A stretch of 64,000 bases of DNA from the NCBI RefSeq assembly GCF_001988955.1, contig NZ_CP014263.1:4620001-4684000 (forward strand), written 5' to 3'. Below are positions 1 through 8,174 of the stretch, in pieces. Position numbers and translations under genes: made by a program. Within the stretch, counting starts at the first letter, position 1. Each line of letters starts with the position of its first letter. Under the pieces are notes generated by a model. The model saw nothing but the letters and a program-made list of their open reading frames with translations. It was not told the origin of the DNA and did not search any database. The stretch comes from Spirosoma montaniterrae (GTDB lineage: Bacteria > Bacteroidota > Bacteroidia > Cytophagales > Spirosomataceae).

Positions 1-525
1 CTCGAACTTGATTTTCAACTTTTTGTCGGGTTCAAACCAACGCCAGTTTGGGAAGCCGGTTGTATGGCTCAGGCACATTCGGGCCGTAATTTTTTCGTAA
101 CGCCGGTCTTCCCGCAGATGCTGATAGCCGCGATTCCAGCCGTCTATTTTGTAGTCGGGCAATGGTTTGTTGAGGTACGTAATGAGTGGCTGGTCCAGAT
201 TCAGTTTGCCCTCCTGCACGAGTTGCATAGCTATGTAAGCAAAAACCGTTTTGGCGAATGAGGCCGCGTACATGACTGACTCAGGCGTTAACGACACGCT
301 TCGGGGTACATCGGCCAGGCCATACGTTTGACTGAAAACGGGCTTGTTCCTGTTGAATACGGAGATTGCCACGCCCGATACATTGGCAACCTGCATTAAG
401 TGTTTGATTCTATGATCCAGACTGTCTGCCGAAAGCCGTGAGCCGTCGAGCCGATGAAGTGTTTGAGCGCGTAGAGTATGGCTAAACAGCGCAATAAGTA
501 GCGAGCAGCGAAGAAGAAACAGCAT
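1..525 (-). CDS. Serine hydrolase, class C beta-lactamase-like (3' end outside window)
   Basis: I translated 175 codons from an ATG at 525, running off the left edge. The product begins with a signal peptide ending in LRAQ. It then shows the serine beta-lactamase/penicillin-binding-protein fold start, including the catalytic S-x-x-K motif as SFAK at about residues 90-93, and the family-typical stretch CLSHTTGFPNW near residue 155. The later YxN and KTG motifs would lie beyond the window. Family members are secreted or periplasmic hydrolases acting on beta-lactams, peptidoglycan peptides or esters; substrate cannot be told here. It lies 16 nt after the M56 gene on the same strand, so it is probably the last gene of a blaI-M56-hydrolase operon, the layout of a bla resistance unit. 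Confidence 0.8.
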   Translation of the reverse strand, partial: MLFLLRCSLLIALFSHTLRAQTLHRLDGSRLSADSLDHRIKHLMQVANVSGVAISVFNRNKPVFSQTYGLADVPRSVSLTPESVMYAASFAKTVFAYIAMQLVQEGKLNLDQPLITYLNKPLPDYKIDGWNRGYQHLREDRRYEKITARMCLSHTTGFPNWRWFEPDKKLKIKFE

Positions 526-541
526 ACGTTATACCTGTGGA

Positions 542-2668
542 TTACGGACGTGGTTTTTTAGGTGCAACTGCCGCCGGTGGTGCCGGTGCCGGTACAGACA
601 CAGCAGCCGGGCGGGCCGGTTTGGCCGGGCGGGCTACAGGGGCAGGTTTTGGCGGGCGGGGCGCACGAGCCGGACGCGGAGAGGCAACGTCTACATGCAC
701 ATCAGCAACTGCGCCAATTAACTGAGCAACAGCCTCGCTGTGATTGCCCATTTGATCGGAGAGTTGGCTCATCTGCCTGTGTAACTTTTCATTCTCTTTC
801 TCCAACTGTTCCAGCGGCTGCCGAGCCGCTTCAAGCTTCGCCTGATTTTGTTCAAGCTCTTTGTTTAGATTTTCAATTTCGGCTTCCTGTTTTTTGATTT
901 CTGGTTCAAGGCTACTCAATTGCTTCTCAATATCGGCCTGATTTAGCTTTTGTTTGCCATCGTTATCCAGTAATCGCTGGTGTTGCTCCAGCAATTTTTC
1001 ACGTTGCTCCATCAACTTGTCTTTCCGCCAGTTCAGCACTTGCTCGGCGCGTTCAACTTCCTCAATTGGAAACCGGAGTTTTTCCATTTGAAAAGCAATT
1101 GCCTGTCCTTGCTTTGTCCGTTGTTGAATCAACTGGCTTAAACTATCTAATTTTCGCTGATGCAGCTCTCGTATACGGTTCAGCGAATCGTTTAGCACAC
1201 CTATATTACCAAGCGGAGCCAACGCATCATTCACCAAAGCGTTGTGATCGATTTCCGAAAGTTCTTTCAGTGTTTCTTCCGAAAACGTCGGGGCGTTTTC
1301 CAACGCCGACGTTACGATATTGTCGTAGTCGATGTGTGCCATACCTTCTGATAATGCCTTCATCCCTAAGTCAAAAGCTGCCGATTTCTCAAAGATAGTC
1401 AGCAAAATATCACGATCGGGCTGATTAACCGTATCGAGATTGAGCTGGCCGGTCAGTACCTGATCGAGCTGGCGTTGCAGCCGGTCGACGCGTGGTTTGG
1501 GCAGGCGTTGGCCGTTAAAAACTACGTAAGTCATTCGACCTTCTACCATACCATAGTCAATCCGGTTGCCGCTCGTGACGCCACTAAATCGCTGTGTCGA
1601 TTTGGGTTTAGGCTTCGGTTTGGGCGTTGGCTGCTGCACGGCATAAACCGACATACTCACCAATAGCAGGGTAGCCAATGTTAGCCCGGCCAGGCTTGCA
1701 TTCGAGACGAAAGGCCGCGTTGGAACGCCCAGCATCCGCCGAACCCGGTGCAATAGCTGCTGCCGTTTTCCGGCAAAAGCCATTGCCAGCGCGGGCGCAT
1801 CCTGATTGGTAAGCCGAATTTCTTCGATACGCGCCAATGCCTGTGCCAGCATCCGGCCATTGCCGCCGATGGCTTGTACGGCCAGGTCGTCGCAGCAGTG
1901 TTCGCGCTCTTCGCGCACCCGCGCCGACAGCCACCACAGGGCTGGATGAAAGAAATAGAGTACCTCAACAACCGATTGGAGGAGATTTACGGCATAATCA
2001 TACCGCTTCACGTGGGCCAGTTCATGCGCCAATACCGCTTCCAGTTCACGAACCGATAACTGCGTAACCAAGCCAACCGGCAACAGCAATACAGGCTTCA
2101 GCATACCCACTACCATAGGCATGGCTACCCGCGCCGACTCCCGAACGCGCACCACCGCGCTAATCTGCATAACTTCCCGCAGTTGATTTGCCAGATCATC
2201 GACCACCAGCGTAGACGGAACTCGGGCCGTTTGGCGCAGACGTTGAAGGTAGGCCCAGCCGCCTACTAATCGCAGCGCAAACACAGCCACGCCAATGAAA
2301 TAAACCAGTACAAACTGGCTCAGATGGGCTTCCAGAAAAAGCAGCACCTGCTGATGCCAGGGCAGCGTTTTCGTAACAGCCGCCCACCGAATGGCAACAC
2401 TGTGCGCTGATGTTGTCAGCGTGGCCGATGCTACCGCCGAAACAGCCGGTTTATAATACCAGCCGAACGTGATGGCCGATAGCAACACCTGCCCCAGCAA
2501 CACCGACACACTTAGCCGGTATCGCAGTTCGCTCGACCGATTTTGTAGAAAATGCAGTAAAATGGCCGTGGGCAACACCAGCGCGAATCCCTGCCAGAGC
2601 GCGTGCAGCAGCGTCCAGCCCAGCGCGTCGGCCACAGGACCCGACAGAAAATTGAGGAACAGATTCAT
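542..2668 (-). CDS. M56 (BlaR1/MecR1-type) membrane metallopeptidase with coiled-coil tail
   Basis: The 708-aa product has an M56 protease half: membrane segments near residues 14-40, 53-73 and 110-135, the zinc motif HELAH at 215-219, the downstream EREHCCDD at about 254-261, and a fourth membrane segment around 325-345. In BlaR1 the part after the last membrane helix is a penicillin-binding sensor. Here it is a long Glu/Gln/Lys-rich coiled coil (roughly 480-650) and a Pro/Ala-rich tail, with no penicillin-binding motifs seen. By family knowledge the protein senses an envelope signal and inactivates the BlaI repressor encoded just upstream; the signal is unknown. It starts 75 nt after the repressor gene. 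Confidence 0.85.
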   Translation of the reverse strand: MNLFLNFLSGPVADALGWTLLHALWQGFALVLPTAILLHFLQNRSSELRYRLSVSVLLGQVLLSAITFGWYYKPAVSAVASATLTTSAHSVAIRWAAVTKTLPWHQQVLLFLEAHLSQFVLVYFIGVAVFALRLVGGWAYLQRLRQTARVPSTLVVDDLANQLREVMQISAVVRVRESARVAMPMVVGMLKPVLLLPVGLVTQLSVRELEAVLAHELAHVKRYDYAVNLLQSVVEVLYFFHPALWWLSARVREEREHCCDDLAVQAIGGNGRMLAQALARIEEIRLTNQDAPALAMAFAGKRQQLLHRVRRMLGVPTRPFVSNASLAGLTLATLLLVSMSVYAVQQPTPKPKPKPKSTQRFSGVTSGNRIDYGMVEGRMTYVVFNGQRLPKPRVDRLQRQLDQVLTGQLNLDTVNQPDRDILLTIFEKSAAFDLGMKALSEGMAHIDYDNIVTSALENAPTFSEETLKELSEIDHNALVNDALAPLGNIGVLNDSLNRIRELHQRKLDSLSQLIQQRTKQGQAIAFQMEKLRFPIEEVERAEQVLNWRKDKLMEQREKLLEQHQRLLDNDGKQKLNQADIEKQLSSLEPEIKKQEAEIENLNKELEQNQAKLEAARQPLEQLEKENEKLHRQMSQLSDQMGNHSEAVAQLIGAVADVHVDVASPRPARAPRPPKPAPVARPAKPARPAAVSVPAPAPPAAVAPKKPRP

Positions 2669-2724
2669 GGCGAAGTAAGGTTTTCGGAGTCAATAAGCCC
2701 TTTCTAAAGGGCGACAAATCCTGT

Positions 2725-2760
2725 TTAATCTTGTAAATCCTGTCTAATCCCGGTTCAGAC
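2725..2760. repeat. Dispersed GGATT-type repeat, copy 1
   Basis: This 36-nt block matches 44630-44665 with only two substitutions. On the minus strand it reads as runs of GGATT/ACAGGATT after GTCTGAACCGGG. The last codons and stop codon of the BlaI-type repressor gene fall inside it. Just downstream, 2697-2712 is a perfect palindrome (GCCCTTTCTAAAGGGC) that could form a short hairpin between the repressor and M56 genes. Similar repeats after genes are known to me from other bacterial genomes, but the family name is uncertain. Confidence 0.7.
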
Positions 2761-3109
2761 GATTCAACAACTGCTTAATCTCGTCCAACTCTTCGGGCGA
2801 GGTTTTGTGCTGACCTAAGACCTGCATCACTAATTTCGTCGCGGAACCACGAAAAGCCGTTTCAACGAATCGATCAATTAGCCCGCGCTGCGTGTCTTCT
2901 TCCGTTACGGCTGCGGTGTAGGTGTGCGATTTGCTGGCTTCGTCGCGGGTTAGCAGCCCTTTTTCAAACATGATCTGCATTAGTTTCAGGGCAGTTGTGT
3001 AGCCAATGTCGCGGTTTTGGCTTAAATTTTCGTGAACCTGTCGCACCGTACTGGGGCCATTTTGCCAAAGTACGTGTAGTATCTCAAGTTCGGAATCGGT
3101 TGGTTTCAT
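2744..3109 (-). CDS. BlaI/MecI/CopY-family transcriptional repressor
   Basis: The 121-aa product is a winged-helix repressor of the BlaI/MecI family: it opens with KPTDSELEILHVLWQNGPST (the family-typical start), then a recognition helix around VRQVHENLSQNRDIGYTTALK, and a C-terminal dimerisation region with a leucine-rich end. Such proteins bind palindromic operators as dimers and are cleaved when the partner M56 protease is activated. Two matching palindromes flank its own promoter at 3118-3158, so autorepression is likely. The final residues and stop codon are supplied by a dispersed repeat (2725-2760), so the C-terminus may have been changed by that insertion. Confidence 0.93.
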   Translation of the reverse strand: MKPTDSELEILHVLWQNGPSTVRQVHENLSQNRDIGYTTALKLMQIMFEKGLLTRDEASKSHTYTAAVTEEDTQRGLIDRFVETAFRGSATKLVMQVLGQHKTSPEELDEIKQLLNRLNRD

Positions 3110-3117
3110 CAGCTATC

Positions 3118-3133
3118 TACGAATAATTTCGTA
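3118..3133 (-). promoter_or_regulatory. BlaI-type operator O1
   Basis: The sequence is TACGAA-TAAT-TTCGTA, a perfect 6-bp inverted repeat with a 4-nt centre. It covers the expected transcription start of the repressor gene, directly after the -7 box. The same arms and spacing recur in O2, which makes a dimeric repressor site likely. Confidence 0.75.
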
Positions 3134-3134
3134 A

Positions 3135-3165
3135 CAAACATATACGAACAAATTCGTAGATGCAA
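3135..3165 (-). promoter_or_regulatory. Promoter of the blaI-M56-hydrolase unit
   Basis: Read on the minus strand, TTG (3163-3165) is followed after exactly 20 nt by TATGTTTG (3135-3142). This fits the Bacteroidota promoter TTG-N19-21-TAnnTTTG. The start codon of the repressor is at 3109. Operator O2 fills the spacer and O1 follows the -7 box. Confidence 0.75.
3143..3158 (-). promoter_or_regulatory. BlaI-type operator O2
   Basis: The sequence is TACGAA-CAAA-TTCGTA, with the same arms and centre length as O1 and a centre-to-centre distance of 25 bp. It fills the spacer between the -33 and -7 boxes. It also lies 71 nt upstream of the divergent pepF start, so it might influence that gene too. 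Confidence 0.75.
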
Positions 3166-3229
3166 GTGATTGAACAAAAAAGTTTTACAATGAATTGTTG
3201 TAACGTGGCTGGAAAGCCGCATTATTGGT

Positions 3230-5008
3230 ATGACCCCAACAGAAACACTGACTTTACCATCCCGCCCACCCCGGCGGTTTATTGGCGAAAACCTGAATCT
3301 GAACGGCTGGGCCGATGTGCAGCCGTTGTACGACGAACTGCTGAACCGTCCGCTCAACAGTGCCGACGACCTGCGGCAGTGGCTGATCGACCGAAGCGAG
3401 CTGGAATCGTACTTATCCGAAGACTTTGCCTGGCGGTACATCCGCATGACCTGCGACACGGCCAATGAGTCGTTGTTAAATCAGCTTAATTTTTTCATTG
3501 CCGAGATTCAGCCGCAGATGACCGCCTACGGCAACGACCTCGACCTGAAAACCGTTAATAGCCCGTATTTGAGCCAGTTAACCGACGCGGGTTTCGACGT
3601 GATGGTGCGCGGGATGAAAAAAGCCATCGAAATTTTCCGGGACGAAAACATACCGCTGCAAACCGAACTACAAACCGAGGAGCGGCAGTATGGAGCCATT
3701 GCCGGGGCTATGACAGTAACCATCGACGGGCGCGAAATGACGCTACCCGAAGCCTCCGACCGGCTGCAATCGACCGACCGGGCCATTCGCGAAGACGCCT
3801 GGCGCAAAATCGGGGAACGCCGGTATCAGGATCACGAAACCCTCGACCAATTGTTCGACCGGCTGCGCGACCTGCGGCACCGGGTGGCCGTTAACGCCGG
3901 TTTTGCCAACTTCCGCGATTATTCGTTTGCCGCACTGGGCCGCTTCGACTACACGCCCGAAGACTGCTTTACTTTTCACGAATCGGTGGCCGAGGCCGTA
4001 GTACCGTTATTGAACGACTTAGCCCGCGAGCGGAAACGGAAACTGAACGTGGAGCCGCTGCGCCCGTGGGACGCAAAAGTTGACGTTGACGGTCGCCCCC
4101 CGCTGAAGCCGTTTGAAACCGGAGCCGAGTTAGTCGAAAAAACCATCGCCTGTTTCGACCGATTGACCCCACCCCCAACCCCTCCCCTAAAACAAGGGGA
4201 GGGGAGCGAGTTTGGTAATGATCTGCGGATTATGCGGGCAATGGGCCACCTCGACCTGGAGTCGCGGAAGGGCAAGGCACCGGGCGGTTATAATTACCCC
4301 CTCGAAGAAATTGGCGTACCCTTTATTTTCATGAATGCCACCAGCAGCCTGCGCGACGTGGTGACGATGGTACATGAAGGGGGCCACGCCGTGCATTCGT
4401 TTCTGACACGCGATTTGCCGTTGAAAGCCTTCCGCAACCCACCGATGGAAGTAGCCGAACTGGCGTCGATGAGCATGGAATTATTGTCGATGGACCATTG
4501 GGACGTGTTTTTCGATAATCCAGCCGACCTGCGCCGGGCCAAACTGCAACACCTCGAATCGATTATCGAAACGCTGCCGTGGGTAGCTACCATCGATAAA
4601 TTTCAACACTGGATTTACGAAAACCCGGCGCACACGGTGGCCGAACGACGCGAAAACTGGCTGCATATTTACGAGCAGTTTGCCGATTCTGTGACCGACT
4701 GGAGTGGGTTCGCTTATTACAAAGAATACATCTGGCAGCGACAATTGCATTTGTTTGAAGTGCCCTTTTATTACATTGAATATGGCATTGCTCAATTGGG
4801 TGCTATTGGCGTCTGGCGCAACTACCGGCGCGACCCGCAGGCCGGGCTTGCAGGCTACAAAGCCGCGTTGAGCTTAGGCTACAAAGCCCCCATACGCGAC
4901 ATTTACGCAGCCGCAAACGTACCATTCGACTTTTCGCGCCAACACATCCGCGAGTTAATCGGTTTTGTGGAAGACGAAATCAAAAAATTGACGGCTGTTG
5001 AGTCGTGA
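3230..5008 (+). CDS. pepF: Oligoendopeptidase F-like M3 metallopeptidase
   Basis: The 592-aa product matches the M3 oligoendopeptidase F family, cytoplasmic zinc peptidases that cut short peptides. The zinc motif HEGGH is at residues 382-386, inside TMVHEGGHAVHSFL, and the typical C-terminal region with WQRQLHLFEVPFYYIEYG follows. There is no signal peptide. Around residues 312-327 the protein carries an odd low-complexity piece (LTPPPTPPLKQGEGSEFG) encoded by a GC-rich palindromic repeat that keeps the frame open. It is transcribed divergently from the BlaI-type repressor, with the two operators in between. No close-fitting promoter of its own was seen. Confidence 0.9.
   Translation: MTPTETLTLPSRPPRRFIGENLNLNGWADVQPLYDELLNRPLNSADDLRQWLIDRSELESYLSEDFAWRYIRMTCDTANESLLNQLNFFIAEIQPQMTAYGNDLDLKTVNSPYLSQLTDAGFDVMVRGMKKAIEIFRDENIPLQTELQTEERQYGAIAGAMTVTIDGREMTLPEASDRLQSTDRAIREDAWRKIGERRYQDHETLDQLFDRLRDLRHRVAVNAGFANFRDYSFAALGRFDYTPEDCFTFHESVAEAVVPLLNDLARERKRKLNVEPLRPWDAKVDVDGRPPLKPFETGAELVEKTIACFDRLTPPPTPPLKQGEGSEFGNDLRIMRAMGHLDLESRKGKAPGGYNYPLEEIGVPFIFMNATSSLRDVVTMVHEGGHAVHSFLTRDLPLKAFRNPPMEVAELASMSMELLSMDHWDVFFDNPADLRRAKLQHLESIIETLPWVATIDKFQHWIYENPAHTVAERRENWLHIYEQFADSVTDWSGFAYYKEYIWQRQLHLFEVPFYYIEYGIAQLGAIGVWRNYRRDPQAGLAGYKAALSLGYKAPIRDIYAAANVPFDFSRQHIRELIGFVEDEIKKLTAVES
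4167..4204 (+). repeat. GC-rich palindromic repeat inside pepF
   Basis: The core is a perfect 10-bp inverted repeat, CCCCTCCCCT (4179-4188) and AGGGGAGGGG (4195-4204), with a 6-nt loop AAAACA, preceded by CCCCACCCCCAA. This form is known as an interspersed intergenic repeat in several bacterial genomes. Here it is translated in frame within pepF. Confidence 0.8.
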
Positions 5009-5071
5009 GGTTTTTTGGAAACCTTACGGGTCTAAGCTATTTTTGCCGAACCAATTCGTAATCAAGTAGCT

Positions 5072-5350
5072 ATGAAACGCGTATTCCGTTCAGGAATTTT
5101 GGCCGTGGCGGTGCTGTCGCTGGCCTCCTGCGATTACCAGAAATACAACACCATCCGTCAGAAAGACGAGCGGGCAAGGGACTATCGGGCCGGTTATCGC
5201 GCTGGCGACGAAGAAGTTTACGGCGTACATCCTGATTCGGCGGCTGTGCAATCGAAATACAAATACACACCCAACCCAGCTTTAGAAGAGCGGACGCAGA
5301 AGCTCCGCGATAAACTGTTTGGAACCGGAACCATAGGCGAGGGCGCGTAA
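5072..5350 (+). CDS. Small predicted lipoprotein
   Basis: The 92-aa product starts MKRVFRSGILAVAVLSLASC, a lipoprotein signal with lipobox LASC and the lipidated Cys at residue 20. The mature part is short, hydrophilic and charged, with a repeated RAxxYRAG-like pattern (RDYRAGYRAGDEEVYG) and no recognised domain. It follows pepF by 63 nt on the same strand and is closed by a strong hairpin terminator. Its role is unknown; an envelope-located lipoprotein is all the sequence supports. Confidence 0.75.
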   Translation: MKRVFRSGILAVAVLSLASCDYQKYNTIRQKDERARDYRAGYRAGDEEVYGVHPDSAAVQSKYKYTPNPALEERTQKLRDKLFGTGTIGEGA

Positions 5351-5369
5351 CCAATAACTGATCAATTAG

Positions 5370-5410
5370 AAAAAGCGGTGAAGCAGCGTATTGTTGCTTC
5401 ACCGCTTTTT
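5370..5410 (+). terminator. Rho-independent terminator after the small lipoprotein gene
   Basis: Sixteen-base arms (5370-5385 and 5395-5410) pair perfectly around a 9-nt loop; the stem begins with AAAAAGCGG and ends in CCGCTTTTT, so it can act in both directions. Confidence 0.85.
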
Positions 5411-5510
5411 CTTTGCCAGTTGGTACGAATCAACGCGTCTTTTTCCCCTCAAAAGCCAGTACCCAACAGCGGGGAGAAGGCCAGCATAGCTACTGGCAAA
5501 CTCATTTGCT

Positions 5511-5518
5511 TATCTTTG
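5511..5518 (+). promoter_or_regulatory. Putative -7 box of gatB
   Basis: TATCTTTG matches TAnnTTTG exactly and lies 22 nt before the gatB start. No clear TTG at the -33 position was found, so this is a partial promoter call. Confidence 0.45.
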
Positions 5519-5540
5519 CTAAAAATCATTAGTTTCTGAA

Positions 5541-7046
5541 ATGGTAGCCGAAGCGACTCTCTCGCCTGATGCGGCCCAGCCGGATGTTTATGCGCAGTAC
5601 GAAGCCGTTGTTGGGCTTGAGGTTCACTGTCAGTTATTGACCAACAGCAAAATCTTCGCTGCCGACGCCAACGCGTTTGGGGCCGAACCCAATACCAATA
5701 TCAGCGTAATCACGCTGGCTCATCCCGGTACGCTGCCCAAATTAAACCGCAAGGCCGTGGAATACGCCGTTCGGATGGGGCTGGCCTGTGGCTGCGACAT
5801 TACCCGCCATAACGTTTTCGCCCGGAAAAATTATTTCTATCCCGACCTGCCGAAAGGCTATCAGCTTTCGCAGGATAAAGGGCCAATCTGTGTAGGGGGT
5901 GGTATTCCGGTGAAAGCTAAAGACCCGCAAACGGGTCAGACCTATCACACAACCATTCAGATTCACCATATCCATCTTGAAGAAGACGCTGGCAAAAGCA
6001 TTCACGATGGCGACGACTGGGCCACGCAGTTAGATTACAACCGCGCCGGAACGCCCCTCATCGAGATGGTGACGGAACCCTGTATCCGCACTGCCGACGA
6101 AGCCGGGCAATACCTGACCGAAGTTCGGCGATTGGTTCGCTACCTCGATATTTGCGACGGCAATATGGAAGAAGGCTCGCTGCGCTGCGATGTAAATGTT
6201 TCCATCCGGCCCAGGGGCGCGACTCATCTCGGTACGAAAGTTGAAGTAAAAAACCTGAACTCGATTCGGAACGTGATGCGGGCCGTCGACAGTGAGTTTC
6301 GGCGGCAGGTCGAACTGACCGAAACGGGCGGAACTATTGTGCAGGAAACCCGGACGTTCGATGCCGCTACGGGACGCAGTTCGGCCATGCGCGAGAAAGA
6401 AACGATGAACGACTACCGCTACTTTCCTGACCCCGACCTGACCCCGGTTGTGATCTCAGACGAGTGGCTGGCCGACATTCGGGCGCAAATGCCCGCTCTG
6501 CCGACCGAGTTGTACCAGAAGTTTATAACGCATTACGGCCTGCCCGATTACGATGCATCGCTGCTGACCGACGCCAAAGAACTGGCCGACTACTACGAAG
6601 CGGTGTGTCGGCACACGACCAATTACAAAGCAGCCTCAAACTGGATTATGGGTCCGGTGAAGGGGCAACTCAACGAAAAAACCCTGCGCGACCGCCAGTT
6701 TCCGCTGTCGGCAGAGCGGTTGGCCGCGTTGGTCGATTTGGTTGATAACGGAACGGTGAGCCAAACGGCGGCCCAGCAGTTGTTTGCCCTGATGCAGCAG
6801 CAGCCCGACGTTCGGCCAACCGATCTGGCACAGCAGCATGGGCTGGTGCAGAACCGCAATACCGACGCCCTGCAAGCGTTGGTAGAAGAGGTGCTGGCGG
6901 CCTGGCCCGACAAAGTGGAACAGTACCGAAAAGGCAAGAAAAACTTGCTGGGTATGTTTGTTGGGGAAGTGATGAAAAAATCGAAAGGGGCTGCCGACCC
7001 AAAATTGGTGAATGAATTGTTAGCGAAGTTGTTACAAGCAAAATGA
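5541..7046 (+). CDS. gatB: Aspartyl/glutamyl-tRNA amidotransferase subunit B
   Basis: The 501-aa product is GatB, the subunit of the GatCAB complex that phosphorylates and amidates Glu-tRNA(Gln) or Asp-tRNA(Asn). The hallmark start YEAVVGLEVHCQL is present, with further conserved stretches such as FYPDLPKGYQLSQ, LEEDAGKSIHD and EVKNLNSIRNV. The C-terminal GatB/YqeY tRNA-binding domain ends in GMFVGEVMKKSKGAADPKLV. Length is normal for the family. gatA and gatC are not in the window. The stop overlaps the start of the next gene by ATGA, so the two are probably translated together. Confidence 0.97.
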   Translation: MVAEATLSPDAAQPDVYAQYEAVVGLEVHCQLLTNSKIFAADANAFGAEPNTNISVITLAHPGTLPKLNRKAVEYAVRMGLACGCDITRHNVFARKNYFYPDLPKGYQLSQDKGPICVGGGIPVKAKDPQTGQTYHTTIQIHHIHLEEDAGKSIHDGDDWATQLDYNRAGTPLIEMVTEPCIRTADEAGQYLTEVRRLVRYLDICDGNMEEGSLRCDVNVSIRPRGATHLGTKVEVKNLNSIRNVMRAVDSEFRRQVELTETGGTIVQETRTFDAATGRSSAMREKETMNDYRYFPDPDLTPVVISDEWLADIRAQMPALPTELYQKFITHYGLPDYDASLLTDAKELADYYEAVCRHTTNYKAASNWIMGPVKGQLNEKTLRDRQFPLSAERLAALVDLVDNGTVSQTAAQQLFALMQQQPDVRPTDLAQQHGLVQNRNTDALQALVEEVLAAWPDKVEQYRKGKKNLLGMFVGEVMKKSKGAADPKLVNELLAKLLQAK

Positions 7047-8173
7047 GAAAACTATTTTTAGGCATAACGAGCCTGCTGATACTGAGTGCAGCCGCCCAGG
7101 CTCAGACCAAATCGTTTACGGTAACGGGCAAGATAAACAAAGCCACACCCGGCAGCTACGTGTACCTCGAAGCCAACGCGCAGCCCACGCGCAAGCTCGA
7201 TTCGGCGAAGGTAGAAACGGATGGCACGTTCAAACTAACGCACCCGGTTGTAGAGGGGGGCGAGGTGTTTGTGCTGAACCCAGGCGGTGGACAGAAAATG
7301 GCCCTGCTTGTAGAAGGAGACGAAACACTGAACGTAGTAGCCGACGGTTTTCGCATGGACCCGAAGACCGGGCAACTGGGTAAAGCTGCCATCTCCGGCT
7401 CCAAAAACATGGAGTACTACGACAAACTGATGACGTTGCGCACCGACATGGAGAGCAAAGTTTCTAACTGGAATAAACAGGTAGCAACCGCCACCGAAAA
7501 GAAAGACAACAAACGCGTTGCCCAGATTGAGCAGGAGTATCAGGCCGCCGAGGCCGATGTGGTGAATAAAGTAAAAGCGATGTTACCCGAAATGGGCACG
7601 TCGCTCGTTTCGTTGTTCGCGCTCAATTTCATTAATATCGAAAGCGATTTCGCCACGTATGAAGAACTGGCAAATCGGTTCGAGAAAGAGAAGCCGAATA
7701 GCCCACACGCGAAGTCGCTGATTGGCCGGGTGAAGCGAATCAAAGGCGTCATGATCGGCTCGTCGGCTCCTGAAATTGCCCTGACCGATACGTCGGGGGC
7801 GGTAGTACCGCTGTCGTCGCTGCGGGGTAAATATGTCCTGATCGACTTCTGGGCGTCGTGGTGTGGGCCATGCCGCAATGAGAATCCGAACGTTGTGCGC
7901 ATGTATAACAAGTTCAAAGACAAGGGTTTTTCAATCTACAGTGTCTCACTCGACCGCCCCGGCGACCGCGAAAAGTGGGTTCGGGCCATTCGCAACGACA
8001 ACCTGACCTGGACCCACGTATCCGACCTGAAGTTCTGGCAGTCGCAGGCCGCACAGGAGTACGGCGTTCAGGCTATTCCAGCCACATTCCTGCTTGACAA
8101 GGAAGGCAAAATCATCGCCAAAAATCTGCGGGGCGAAGCACTGGAGCAGAAGCTGACCGAGATACTTAAATAG
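7043..8173 (+). CDS. DUF4369-TlpA/thioredoxin-like disulfide protein
   Basis: The 376-aa product has a signal peptide (cleavage after AAAQAQ, about residue 21), an N-terminal beta-rich region of the DUF4369 type (about 22-120), a helical middle region, and a C-terminal TlpA/AhpC-like thioredoxin domain. The redox motif WCGPC places its cysteines at about 274 and 277, and AIPATFLLDKEGKI is the cis-Pro region. Such Bacteroidota proteins are periplasmic thiol-disulfide oxidoreductases; the natural partner is not evident. It overlaps gatB by 4 nt. A 38-bp inverted repeat ends the unit. Confidence 0.9.
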   Translation: MRKLFLGITSLLILSAAAQAQTKSFTVTGKINKATPGSYVYLEANAQPTRKLDSAKVETDGTFKLTHPVVEGGEVFVLNPGGGQKMALLVEGDETLNVVADGFRMDPKTGQLGKAAISGSKNMEYYDKLMTLRTDMESKVSNWNKQVATATEKKDNKRVAQIEQEYQAAEADVVNKVKAMLPEMGTSLVSLFALNFINIESDFATYEELANRFEKEKPNSPHAKSLIGRVKRIKGVMIGSSAPEIALTDTSGAVVPLSSLRGKYVLIDFWASWCGPCRNENPNVVRMYNKFKDKGFSIYSVSLDRPGDREKWVRAIRNDNLTWTHVSDLKFWQSQAAQEYGVQAIPATFLLDKEGKIIAKNLRGEALEQKLTEILK

Positions 8174-8174
8174 T

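Noticed and set aside
1608..1937. Extra minus-strand frames inside the M56 gene
   Set aside because: They are out-of-frame readings with Arg/Ala-rich content and no motifs.
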